A stretch of 64,000 nucleotides of DNA from Candidatus Binatia bacterium (GTDB lineage: Bacteria > Desulfobacterota > Binatia > UBA1149 > JAJCZL01): positions 1-64,000 of the forward strand of contig JANQEO010000245.1 of assembly GCA_028278325.1 (NCBI GenBank), in the 5' to 3' direction. The notes beneath the pieces are model-generated. The model did not search any database. It saw only the letters and a list, made by a program, of their open reading frames with translations, and had not been told where the DNA came from. This document shows positions 6,655-15,935 of the stretch, one piece after another. Position 1 is the first letter of the stretch; each line of letters begins with the position of its first letter. The position numbers were made by a program, and so were the translations under genes.

Positions 6655-8352
6655 GTGTCACGGCTCCGGGCTACGCCTCTGGCATGCGTTGTCACGCTGG
6701 CCTGCGTCCTCATCTGCTGGCAGGCGCGGGCCGCCGCGACGGGAAGCCATGGGGCGGTGGCAGCCGAACACCGTCTCGCATCACGTGCAGGTCTCGAGAT
6801 TCTCCGGGCCGGCGGCAACGCCGTCGATGCCGCGGTAGCAGCGGTACTGGCCACCGGAGTAGTGAACCCATCCTCGTCGGGACTTGGCGGCGGCGGCTTC
6901 ATGATCGTGTATCTCGCCGACGAAGGGCGAGCCCATGCCATCGACTACAGAGAACGAGCCCCCGCCTCCGCCCATCGCGACATGTACATCCGCGACGGCA
7001 AGGCCGACACCAAGGCCAGCCGCCGCGGGGGACTTGCGGTAGGCATTCCCGGAGAGCCGGCCGGGCTCGAACTGGCGATTACCCAGTTCGGCAGCCTCAC
7101 GCTCGAAGAGGTTACGGCCCCCGCCCTGCAGCTGGCGACTGAAGGATTCCCCGTAGAAGGCCACCTGGCCAAGCAACTCGAGGCCAACACCGAGGCGTTG
7201 GCGGCCGATGCGGAGCTCGCTGCCATATTCCTGCGCGAAGACGGAAGACCTTACCGTGAAGGGGACAAACTCCAGCGCCTGCACCTGGCCGACAGCTTAC
7301 AGAAGTTCGCCAAGAAAGGATCGTCACCGTTCTACGCAGGTGCGATCGCCGAGGACATCGAAACAGCCGTTCGAGCCCGAGGGGGGACGTTGACCAGGAG
7401 CGACCTCGGCTCCTACAAGGCGTTGCAGCGTCCACCTCTAGCGACCGGATATGGAGACTGGCGTCTGGTCACCATGCCCCCGCCCAGCTCCGGTGGCGGT
7501 ACCATCGCGCAGGTTCTGTCCGTACTTGAGCCCTACGACCTCGGTGAGCTCGGTCAGAATAGCTCGACTTACCTCCACCTGCTGGCCGAAAGCCTCAAGG
7601 CCGCTTTTTCCGACCGTGCGAAGTTCTACGGCGACCCCGACTTCGTCGACGTTCCTCTCGCGCGTCTTCTCTCTCCGGGCCACGCCGCAGCGGTAAGAAC
7701 GCGGATAAGCTCAGTGCGAGCGCTTCCGTCGGCCGCCTACGGCAACGTTGACGGCGGTAGCGATAGCGGCACCACCCACATCTCGGTGGTCGACAAGGAC
7801 GGAAACGCCGTAGCGTGCACTACCAGTGTCAACACGGCCTTCGGCAGCATGGTCGGGGTCCCGAACCGTGGAATCGTACTCAACAACACGATGGACGACT
7901 TCAGCATACAGCCGGGCGTGGCCAACGCGTTCGGGCTGGTCGGCAACGAGGCGAATAGCGTTGCGGCTGCGAAACGACCGCTGTCGAGCATGTCACCGAC
8001 CATCGTGCTCTCGAAGGGACAAGTCAGAATGGTAGCGGGGGCCTCGGGCGGTCCGATGATCATAACCTCCACCCTTCAGACCCTACTCAACGTCGTGGAG
8101 TTCGAGATGAGTGTCGAGGATGCCGTGACCGCGCCGCGCATACATCACCAGTGGATGCCGGAAATGCTGGCTGTGGAAGGGGGCATTCCCGAGCCGGTTC
8201 GTGACAGCCTCACCCGCCGCGGACACCGGCTGCGGCCCTTCTCGGCAATCGGATCGGTACAGGCAGTGGAGGTCATCGGGAGCAGCGGTGGAAAGCGAAC
8301 CGTGCGGGCCATGTCCGACCCACGAAAGGGCGGAGTCGCGGCCGCCTACTAG
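6655..8352 (+). CDS. ggt: Gamma-glutamyltransferase precursor
   Basis: This 565-residue Ntn-hydrolase precursor starts at a GTG and carries a signal peptide (residues about 1-27, ending ARA). The autoprocessing site is seen as SGTTHISVVDKDG, where the first Thr, residue 373, becomes the nucleophile of the small subunit. The large subunit has the family features AGGNAVDAAVA near residue 55 and SSGLGGGGF near 75; GGTIAQVL and SSMSPTIV occur where expected. The enzyme cleaves glutathione and gamma-glutamyl compounds in the periplasm and transfers the glutamyl group. It is divergent to the acetyltransferase gene with only about 35 bases between the starts, and convergent with purA. Length and motifs are complete. 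Confidence 0.95.
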   Translation: MSRLRATPLACVVTLACVLICWQARAAATGSHGAVAAEHRLASRAGLEILRAGGNAVDAAVAAVLATGVVNPSSSGLGGGGFMIVYLADEGRAHAIDYRERAPASAHRDMYIRDGKADTKASRRGGLAVGIPGEPAGLELAITQFGSLTLEEVTAPALQLATEGFPVEGHLAKQLEANTEALAADAELAAIFLREDGRPYREGDKLQRLHLADSLQKFAKKGSSPFYAGAIAEDIETAVRARGGTLTRSDLGSYKALQRPPLATGYGDWRLVTMPPPSSGGGTIAQVLSVLEPYDLGELGQNSSTYLHLLAESLKAAFSDRAKFYGDPDFVDVPLARLLSPGHAAAVRTRISSVRALPSAAYGNVDGGSDSGTTHISVVDKDGNAVACTTSVNTAFGSMVGVPNRGIVLNNTMDDFSIQPGVANAFGLVGNEANSVAAAKRPLSSMSPTIVLSKGQVRMVAGASGGPMIITSTLQTLLNVVEFEMSVEDAVTAPRIHHQWMPEMLAVEGGIPEPVRDSLTRRGHRLRPFSAIGSVQAVEVIGSSGGKRTVRAMSDPRKGGVAAAY

Positions 8353-8376
8353 CGCTGTCCTGGAGAGAAGCCGCGG

Positions 8377-9687
<1,311 letters not shown>

Positions 9688-11274
9688 TCAGCCGAGGTTG
9701 ACCATGTCGGCACCGGTAATGTCGGGCAACTCTTTGAGCTGCTCCAGCTGTGAGCGATCCAGAGGAGTGTCGACGTGGACAAAGGATATTGCTTCTCCAC
9801 CCACGCGGCCCAACTCCAAGCCGGCGATGTTGACCTTGAGCTTGGCAAGGAAGGTACCGACATTCCCCACGACCCCGGGCACGTCGCGGTTGTGCAACAC
9901 CAGTATGTCGCCTTCGGGGACTGCCTCGAGGTAGAAATCGTTGAAGCGGACCAAGCGAACGATGTCGCGTCCGAACACGGCGCCTTCGATCACCTTCGGT
10001 CCTTCGGGGGTCTGGAAAGTCACCTGAACGGAGTTGGCGTAGCCGGACGTACGGGCCTCCTTGAGCTCGACCAGACGGATCCCGCGCTCGCGCGCGAGCA
10101 CCGGCGCATTTACGGCATTGACGTTTGCCTCGAGCACGTGTGACAGCATGCCCTTCAGAACAGCCGCGTTCACCGCGCGGCAATCGGCATCCGCGATTTC
10201 GCCCCTGTAGGCGATGATTATCTCGCTGGGCGCCCGTGGTGACAGCTGGGAGTGGAGGCTACCTATCTTCTCCGCCAGCAAGATGTACGGCGCGAGCACA
10301 TCGGCCTCTTCAGCCGACAGCGACGGAACGTTGACCGCAGTCGTCACGATGCCGTGAACGAAGAAGTCGCGAATCTGCTCGGCGATAGAGATCGCGACGT
10401 TCAGTTGAGCCTCGTCGGTGCTTGCTCCCAGGTGCGGCGTCGCCACCACCAAGGGATGAGATACCAGCGGATCCTCGGGGCCGGGAGGCTCGTTGATGAA
10501 CACGTCCAGGCCCGCACCCGCAACCTTGCCGGAATCGAGACCGCGCAACAGGGCGGCTTCATCAACGATGCCACCGCGCGCGCAGTTCAGGATACGTACT
10601 CCGGGCTTCATCTTGGCGATGGCTGCGTCATCGATGAGCCCGGTCGTATCGTTGGTCATCGGCACGTGGACGGTGATGAAATCGGCGCGGCTGTAGACCT
10701 CCTCCAGCGCCACCAGCTCGATCCCGAGCCTGCGAGCCGCCTCTTCGGTCAGGAAGGGATCGTAGGCGATCACCCGCATCTTCAGCCCCCGCGCACGGTC
10801 GGCAACGATGGAACCGATGTTGCCGAGCCCTACTACCCCGAGGATCTTGTCGCACAGCTCGGTGCCCACGAAGTCGCCGCGGCGCCACTCGCCGGCGCGC
10901 ATCGAGGCGTTGGCCTGGGGAATGTGGCGCGCCAAGGCCAGCATCAGAGACACAGTGTGCTCGGCGGTGGTCACGTTGTTGCCGCCGGGGGTGTTCATCA
11001 CCACGATGCCGCGCTTGCTGGCGGCCTCTACATCGACGTTGTCCACGCCGATGCCGGCACGGCCTATGGCACGAAGCCTGCCCGCTGAAGCGAGCGCGTC
11101 CGCAGTGAGCTTGGTGCCGCTACGAATGACGATGCCGTCATAGACACCGATGATCTTCTTGAGTTCGGCAGGGTCGAGACCCGGCTTGTTGTCGACCTGA
11201 AGCTCAGGGCACTGCTCGAGTATGTGGACACCCTCGGCAGCCAGCTTGTCCGACAAGAGGACTCTAGCGCTCAT
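9688..11274 (-). CDS. serA: D-3-phosphoglycerate dehydrogenase (long, ACT-domain type)
   Basis: This 528-residue enzyme oxidises 3-phosphoglycerate to 3-phosphohydroxypyruvate, the first step of serine synthesis. The NAD-binding loop GLGNIG is at residues 149-154. The catalytic Arg of NCARGGIVDE is residue 233 and the His of ATPHLGAST is residue 281. After the catalytic core come an intervening domain and a C-terminal ACT domain (about 456-528, DVPGVVGNVG), as in type 1 PGDH. The start at 11274 is chosen because its ATG overlaps the stop of the upstream aminotransferase in an ATGA arrangement; a longer frame to 11355 would run into that gene. ACT domains commonly mediate serine feedback. Confidence 0.98.
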   Translation of the reverse strand: MSARVLLSDKLAAEGVHILEQCPELQVDNKPGLDPAELKKIIGVYDGIVIRSGTKLTADALASAGRLRAIGRAGIGVDNVDVEAASKRGIVVMNTPGGNNVTTAEHTVSLMLALARHIPQANASMRAGEWRRGDFVGTELCDKILGVVGLGNIGSIVADRARGLKMRVIAYDPFLTEEAARRLGIELVALEEVYSRADFITVHVPMTNDTTGLIDDAAIAKMKPGVRILNCARGGIVDEAALLRGLDSGKVAGAGLDVFINEPPGPEDPLVSHPLVVATPHLGASTDEAQLNVAISIAEQIRDFFVHGIVTTAVNVPSLSAEEADVLAPYILLAEKIGSLHSQLSPRAPSEIIIAYRGEIADADCRAVNAAVLKGMLSHVLEANVNAVNAPVLARERGIRLVELKEARTSGYANSVQVTFQTPEGPKVIEGAVFGRDIVRLVRFNDFYLEAVPEGDILVLHNRDVPGVVGNVGTFLAKLKVNIAGLELGRVGGEAISFVHVDTPLDRSQLEQLKELPDITGADMVNLG

Positions 11275-12431
11275 GCGCCACCGTCCCCGTACATCTCGAG
11301 AAGCTTTTGCTGGGCTGCAGCGACACCGCTTCCCATCGACACATCGGCGCCGCACTTCGCCAGCGCCATTTCCAAGGCGCTGATGGCGATGACCACATCG
11401 AAGGTATCGGCATAGCCGATGTGTCCCAGCCGGATGATCTTGCCCTTAAGGTGCCCTTGGCCTCCGGCGACGAATACGCCCAGCTCGTTGCGAATCGTCT
11501 TGACCAGCGCCGCACCGTCGACGTCAGCCGGCAGGTAGACACCGGTCGCCGCAGGACTCGGGCTTTCCGGCGCCAACAGCTCGAGGCCGAGGCCTTGGGC
11601 GCCGGCGCGAGTGGCTGCGGCCAGGATGGCGTGGCGGCGATACACCTCGGCGAAGCCTCCGGTCTCGGCAATCAGGTCCAACACCGCCTTGAAACCGATG
11701 ACGAGAGACACGGCCGGTGTGTAGGCGGACGTGTCTTTCTCGAGGCTCCCCCTCTCCTTGTCGAGGTCGAAGTAGTAGCGCGGCAGATCGGCACGCTCGG
11801 CGAAGCGCCACGCCTTTTCACTGAGGGCGATCAAAGCCAGTCCGGGCGGCAACATCATCGCTTTCTGGGACCCGGTCACGATGACGTCTATGCCTACCTC
11901 GTCCATCCGCGTGTCCACGACGCCGACAGACGTGATGCCGTCCACTATGAGCAGACAGTCACGATCTCTGGTGAGCGCCGCAAGCTCCGCTACGGGATGC
12001 AATACGGTGGTTGACGTCTCGCTCCCTTGTACGAGTACGGCTTTGGTCTCCGGGTTTTCGGCGAGCGCCTTGGCAACGTCTTGGGGATCGACGGCTTTGC
12101 CCCACTCGACCTCGATCGTATCCACGACCAGTCCGAAGCTGTCGCAGATCTCCGCCCAGCGCTCACCGAACTTCCCCGCGACGACGACCAGAACGCGGTC
12201 ACCGCGCGATAGCGTGTTGGTGATGGCGGCCTCCATGCCGCCGGTGCCGGTGGAAGCGAGAAGTAGGACCGGCTGCTCGGTTCCGAAGAGCCCACGGGCT
12301 CCGTCGGCGGCCGATCTGAATATGGCGCTGAACTCGGGGGTCCGATGATGGATCATCGGGGCGGCCATCGCCAAAAGGGCCTCGTGCGGCACTGGCGTAG
12401 GGCCCGGCGCGAGGAGGTATCTCTTTAGCAT
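11271..12431 (-). CDS. Class V aminotransferase, probable phosphoserine or serine-glyoxylate type
   Basis: This 386-residue PLP enzyme has the family N-terminus LLAPGPTPVP, a STGTGGMEAA cofactor-phosphate segment, LLIVDGITSVG, and the PLP lysine in TGSQK (Lys190). It belongs to the alanine-glyoxylate/serine-glyoxylate/phosphoserine branch of class V enzymes. The gene overlaps serA by 4 bases. In lineages that lack the standard SerC, this branch next to serA is thought to make phosphoserine from phosphohydroxypyruvate, and that is my preferred reading. Serine-glyoxylate transamination is the alternative; the glycerate kinase elsewhere in the window would fit it too. No serB is seen here. Confidence 0.9.
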   Translation of the reverse strand: MLKRYLLAPGPTPVPHEALLAMAAPMIHHRTPEFSAIFRSAADGARGLFGTEQPVLLLASTGTGGMEAAITNTLSRGDRVLVVVAGKFGERWAEICDSFGLVVDTIEVEWGKAVDPQDVAKALAENPETKAVLVQGSETSTTVLHPVAELAALTRDRDCLLIVDGITSVGVVDTRMDEVGIDVIVTGSQKAMMLPPGLALIALSEKAWRFAERADLPRYYFDLDKERGSLEKDTSAYTPAVSLVIGFKAVLDLIAETGGFAEVYRRHAILAAATRAGAQGLGLELLAPESPSPAATGVYLPADVDGAALVKTIRNELGVFVAGGQGHLKGKIIRLGHIGYADTFDVVIAISALEMALAKCGADVSMGSGVAAAQQKLLEMYGDGGA

Positions 12432-12643
12432 TTCAACTGCGGCTTTCCAGCTATAATAAGAAGCAGAACCACACAGACGAGAGCACTGCAGGTGTGTTGC
12501 GGCTGGACAACACCGACTGGGCTACCTAGTCCTGCCCTGACGGGATGTCAAGAACATCATCCGGGTCGGCATCCTCGCCGACGCGCCCGTCGTGTCCGCT
12601 CTATTCCTGTCCGTTTTGACAGCGTTATCGAGGCTTCATTCAA
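12432..12643. other. Divergent intergenic region between aminotransferase and TolC genes
   Basis: These 212 bases separate two divergent genes. They contain the -10 candidate near 12453 and a perfect inverted repeat, GTGTTG (12494-12499) and CAACAC (12508-12513), spaced by 8 bases, which could be an operator. A TTGACA at 12616 is too close to the TolC start to serve it. No small gene is supported. Confidence 0.4.
12453..12458 (-). promoter_or_regulatory. Candidate -10 box of the aminotransferase-serA-purA unit
   Basis: On the minus strand TATTAT lies about 22 bases before the ATG at 12431, giving a leader of about 15 bases. No good -35 is found at 16-18 bases spacing. The same bases on the plus strand read TATAAT, so the box could equally point toward the TolC gene about 190 bases away. 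Confidence 0.35.
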
Positions 12644-14272
12644 ATGAATCTACGCATCCCACTGACGGTTCTGATTGCCATCTCGTTGAATACTACGACG
12701 GTGTTGCCGGCGAACGCCGAGCTGGACACCAATGCCACCCTCGAACACTACGTGAGCAAGCTAACCGCCGTCGTCGGTACCGATGACGGACCCACCGGCA
12801 TCACCCTGCGCGACGCGATCATGACCGCCATCGAGAACAATCCCGGCATCCTCGCCAAAGCGCAGCTGCCGGTTGCGGCTAAGCACGGCGTCCTGGGTGC
12901 GCAGTCGCTATACGAACCCTCTCTCAAGCTCGACGTCAGCGTGACCGACGGTGACTTCCCACGCGCGAACGACCTATCGGGCGCGGCCGTGTTGACGCAG
13001 AAAGACTCCCGCGCCGACCTTCAGATCGACAAGCTGCTCAGGTCGGGGGCCAACCTCAGCCTGGTATGGAACAACGCCAGGCTGGAGACCAATTCGTCCT
13101 TCCAGATCCTTTCGCCTCAGTACCAGCCGACGTTGGGTCTGAACATCGAGGCCCCCCTCCTTCGCGACCTCGGCGGAAGTGAAGCCAAGACGACCGTTCT
13201 GATCGCGAAGAACGCTTCGGCCTCCGCCGCAGCGGAGTTCGAGGTCGAGCTTGCCGATTTTCTTGCGCAGGTGATCAACGCGTACTGGGACTACACCTCG
13301 GCCGGATCCGAGGTCGAGGTCAATCGTCATTCCTACGAGCTGGCCGAAGAGCTGGTGCGGGTAGCCCAGGGCATGGTCGATATCGGCATGCAGCCGCCCA
13401 TTGCTCAGCGCGAAGCGAGGGCCGAGATGGCTGCCAGAGAAGAGCAGCTTCTAGAGGCCGAGAACAATCTCGCCGTGGCCGCAAAGCGCTTCCAACAGCT
13501 CGTGGCGCCCGGGATCGCCGGCGGCGCGGCGTTTCGGAGGTTGAAACCGGCCGAGCAGCACAGTGTACAGGACATCGAACTCGAACCGGCCGATGCGCTG
13601 AGAACGGCGATGGAGCAAAGGGCGGAACTCAGAGTCGCCGCTCTCGACTTGAACAGTCAGCGGCTGACCGAAAAGAACGCCCGTAGCCAGCTCTGGCCCA
13701 AACTCAACCTGTTCGGGAACTACACGCTGATAGGCCTGAGCGGGGATGAAGTCGTAGCAGGAACCAGCTCTTTCACCGGGTCCTACGGTGATGCGCTCGA
13801 CCTCCTCGCTGACGGCGACTTCTCCGAGTACACGGTGGGGGTGAAGGTGGAAGTCCCCCTGGCCAACGCCGATGCCCGTTCAGAGCACGGCCGGTCAAAG
13901 GCCGAAAGGCGCCGCGCTGAACACGCCTTCCGCGAGGTAGCCACCAACATCGCCCTGGAAGTCAGCGAAGCCGTCGGTGATGTCGCTTCGGCCTTCAAGC
14001 GAGTCGCAGCCGCACGGCTGTCGAGGGAGTTGGCCGCCGAGAACATGAAACAACAGAAACGCCGCTACGAACTCGGCGTGGTCACCACCACCGACATCCT
14101 GGACTTCCAAGACAAGCTCACGCGGGCGGAGGCCGCCGAGGTCAAGGCAGTGACCGACCATGCCAAAGCGGTGACCAGTCTGCTGCAGGCGAAGGGAACT
14201 TTGCTGGAGAGCTACGATATAGAGGTGGAGGGCCCCGGCGAGGACAAGACGCCGTGGTGGGCTCTCTTCTAG
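12644..14272 (+). CDS. TolC-family outer-membrane efflux protein
   Basis: This 542-residue protein has a signal peptide (about residues 1-25, ending ANA) and then the two-fold repeated coiled-coil architecture of outer-membrane efflux proteins: LRDAIMTAIENNPGILAKA near residue 50, long Ala/Glu-rich helices with AEMAAREEQLLEAENNLA, and a second repeat near the end with ELGVVTTTDILDFQDKL. It would form a trimeric outer-membrane and periplasmic tunnel for drug efflux or type I secretion. No inner-membrane pump or adaptor gene is adjacent, so the partner is unknown. GAGG lies 10 bases before the ATG. Its stop codon shares the CTAG with the opposing folE stop. Confidence 0.93.
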   Translation: MNLRIPLTVLIAISLNTTTVLPANAELDTNATLEHYVSKLTAVVGTDDGPTGITLRDAIMTAIENNPGILAKAQLPVAAKHGVLGAQSLYEPSLKLDVSVTDGDFPRANDLSGAAVLTQKDSRADLQIDKLLRSGANLSLVWNNARLETNSSFQILSPQYQPTLGLNIEAPLLRDLGGSEAKTTVLIAKNASASAAAEFEVELADFLAQVINAYWDYTSAGSEVEVNRHSYELAEELVRVAQGMVDIGMQPPIAQREARAEMAAREEQLLEAENNLAVAAKRFQQLVAPGIAGGAAFRRLKPAEQHSVQDIELEPADALRTAMEQRAELRVAALDLNSQRLTEKNARSQLWPKLNLFGNYTLIGLSGDEVVAGTSSFTGSYGDALDLLADGDFSEYTVGVKVEVPLANADARSEHGRSKAERRRAEHAFREVATNIALEVSEAVGDVASAFKRVAAARLSRELAAENMKQQKRRYELGVVTTTDILDFQDKLTRAEAAEVKAVTDHAKAVTSLLQAKGTLLESYDIEVEGPGEDKTPWWALF

Positions 14273-14832
14273 CTGATCAGATTCATGAACTCTTGGCGCG
14301 TGTCGCGCTGCTGGAAGACGCCGAGCAGCGTGCTCGTCACGACCGTCGAGTTCGGCTTCTCCACTCCTCTCATCCTCATACACATGTGCTCCGCCCTGCA
14401 CACCACTCCCACGCCCTGAGGCTCGAGAAGGTCGAAGAGGGTCGACGCTACCTGCTGTGTCATCCTCTCCTGCACTTGAAGGCGACGGGCATAACACTCG
14501 ACCATCCGCGCGATCTTGCTGATGCCCACGATGTGGTGCTTCGGGACGTACGCAACGTGGGCACGGCCGAAGAAAGGCAGCATGTGGTGTTCACACAAAG
14601 AGAAGAAGTCGATGTCCCTGACGATGATCATCTCCGAGTACTCTTCGGTGAAGAGCGCGTTGCCGAGGACGTCACGCGGATCTTGGTGATAACCTTTGGT
14701 CAGGAACTCCAGACTTTTGGCGACGCGCTCAGGCGTCCGCTTGAGACCCTCGCTGTCGGCTTGGTCACCGACGAGGTCGGTCAGGACCCGGTAGATGTGA
14801 TCGCCGATGGCGTCGAGATCAGGCGGGCTCAT
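14269..14832 (-). CDS. folE: GTP cyclohydrolase I
   Basis: This 187-residue enzyme converts GTP to 7,8-dihydroneopterin triphosphate, the entry to folate and to 7-deazaguanine (queuosine) synthesis. The zinc ligands are visible in SLCEHHMLPFFG and in VVCRAEHMCMRMRG. KRTPERVAKS near the N-terminus and the GxSKxAR segment (GISKIARMVE) are conserved. It overlaps the upstream kinase-like gene by 14 bases and so is translated with it. QueE lies two genes upstream on the same strand, which fits the deazaguanine link. The stop overlaps the convergent TolC stop. Confidence 0.98.
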   Translation of the reverse strand: MSPPDLDAIGDHIYRVLTDLVGDQADSEGLKRTPERVAKSLEFLTKGYHQDPRDVLGNALFTEEYSEMIIVRDIDFFSLCEHHMLPFFGRAHVAYVPKHHIVGISKIARMVECYARRLQVQERMTQQVASTLFDLLEPQGVGVVCRAEHMCMRMRGVEKPNSTVVTSTLLGVFQQRDTRQEFMNLIS

Positions 14833-15865
14833 CGACCTCTTCTTCGCCGGGTTTGACCCGCTGGTACTTGCGGTAGTCGTAGCCCGTGGCCATCGCCATC
14901 AACAAGCCTTCCATGCCGCCTTCCTTCTCTCGGCGGAGAACACGCAGCCGCTGGAGATACTCTTTGAACTCCTCGTTGATACGGCGGGCTTCCTCGGCGT
15001 CGGCGTTGAAGAACTCGTGAAGCCGAACGACGGAGAAACGTAAAGCCGCGAATCTCAACTCATTCGGGAACGAATCCCATTCGGCGAGGGAGAGGGTGCG
15101 AATCGACTCGTAGCCGGCCATGAGCGCCTCGAAGCGATCGAGCATGTAGTTCCCGTCGTCGCAGCAGAGCGCATTGACCACGGTTGCAAGGTCGTAGATG
15201 TACTTGCCGCGGCAGGCCGCATCGAAGTCACTTATGCAGGCAACGTTCTCCCCCTTGAAGGTGATGTTACCCTTATAGAGCGTGCCGTGGATGATCCCCT
15301 TCGGGAGTTTGGTCTCCAGGTAGTTGCCCAGGTACTCGGTCTCTTCGTCGAGGGTGCGCACGATCTTCTTGAAGTATGCGGGCATCTGGCAACGAACGGC
15401 TGCATACGTCTCGAAGATGCGGTCGAAGCCGAAGCGGTTTTCGATCGCCTTCTTGTAACCGCGCCCTATGGTGTGAAGCTCGCCCAGGGCATGCCCGAAG
15501 TTATTGATCTGGTTCAGGGTCAGGCTTTCGCTGCTGGGGTTCTCGCCGCTCGGTATCTTGAAGAGCACCAGATAGTGCCCGTCACGCTCCAGGAACTGCC
15601 GGCCCCTGCGGTCGGTAACCAAACGCGGGCTCGGGAAGTTGTGCTTCTCCAGGAAGCCGAGCAGGTCCAACTCGCGGCGCAGGTCCACCTCTTGCTCCAC
15701 CTCCCGCACCCTCAACTCGTAGGTGCCCTTGGAGGTATCGAGGTGGTAGCGACGGTGGCCCCAACCGGCGACGGCACCCGACGATGCCGCCAGCTTGGGC
15801 AGCCCGTATTCCGTCGCGAGTTCGGCCAACTCGCTCTTGCTCAGGACCAGAGGCTCGGTCGTCAT
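14819..15865 (-). CDS. APH-fold phosphotransferase (homoserine-kinase-II-like) with altered catalytic loop
   Basis: This 348-residue protein follows the aminoglycoside-phosphotransferase/ThrB-II fold. It has a nucleotide-loop region with RRYHLDTSKG, a helix containing ALGELH (near 126-131), a catalytic loop HGTLYKGN (residues 193-200) and a metal loop ISDFDAAC (Asp213, Asp215), then YDLATVVN. The usual loop is HxDxxxxN; here Asp is replaced by Thr195, so normal phosphotransfer is doubtful. A charged C-terminus (PGEEEVDEPA) overlaps folE. Homoserine kinase is the nearest known function, but no threonine gene is near and the changed residue argues for caution. Alternatives are a pseudokinase or an unusual kinase. 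Confidence 0.75.
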   Translation of the reverse strand: MTTEPLVLSKSELAELATEYGLPKLAASSGAVAGWGHRRYHLDTSKGTYELRVREVEQEVDLRRELDLLGFLEKHNFPSPRLVTDRRGRQFLERDGHYLVLFKIPSGENPSSESLTLNQINNFGHALGELHTIGRGYKKAIENRFGFDRIFETYAAVRCQMPAYFKKIVRTLDEETEYLGNYLETKLPKGIIHGTLYKGNITFKGENVACISDFDAACRGKYIYDLATVVNALCCDDGNYMLDRFEALMAGYESIRTLSLAEWDSFPNELRFAALRFSVVRLHEFFNADAEEARRINEEFKEYLQRLRVLRREKEGGMEGLLMAMATGYDYRKYQRVKPGEEEVDEPA

Positions 15866-15935
15866 TCTGTCTTTGGGGGTTCTGGCCAGGCCTGCCCGTC
15901 AGAACGTTGGCTGATTACCCGAGAGCCACGCTATG

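Noticed and set aside
12616..12644. TTGACA at 12616 as the promoter of the TolC-family gene
   Set aside because: The matching -10 position would overlap the start codon and reads TTCAAA, so no usable promoter results.
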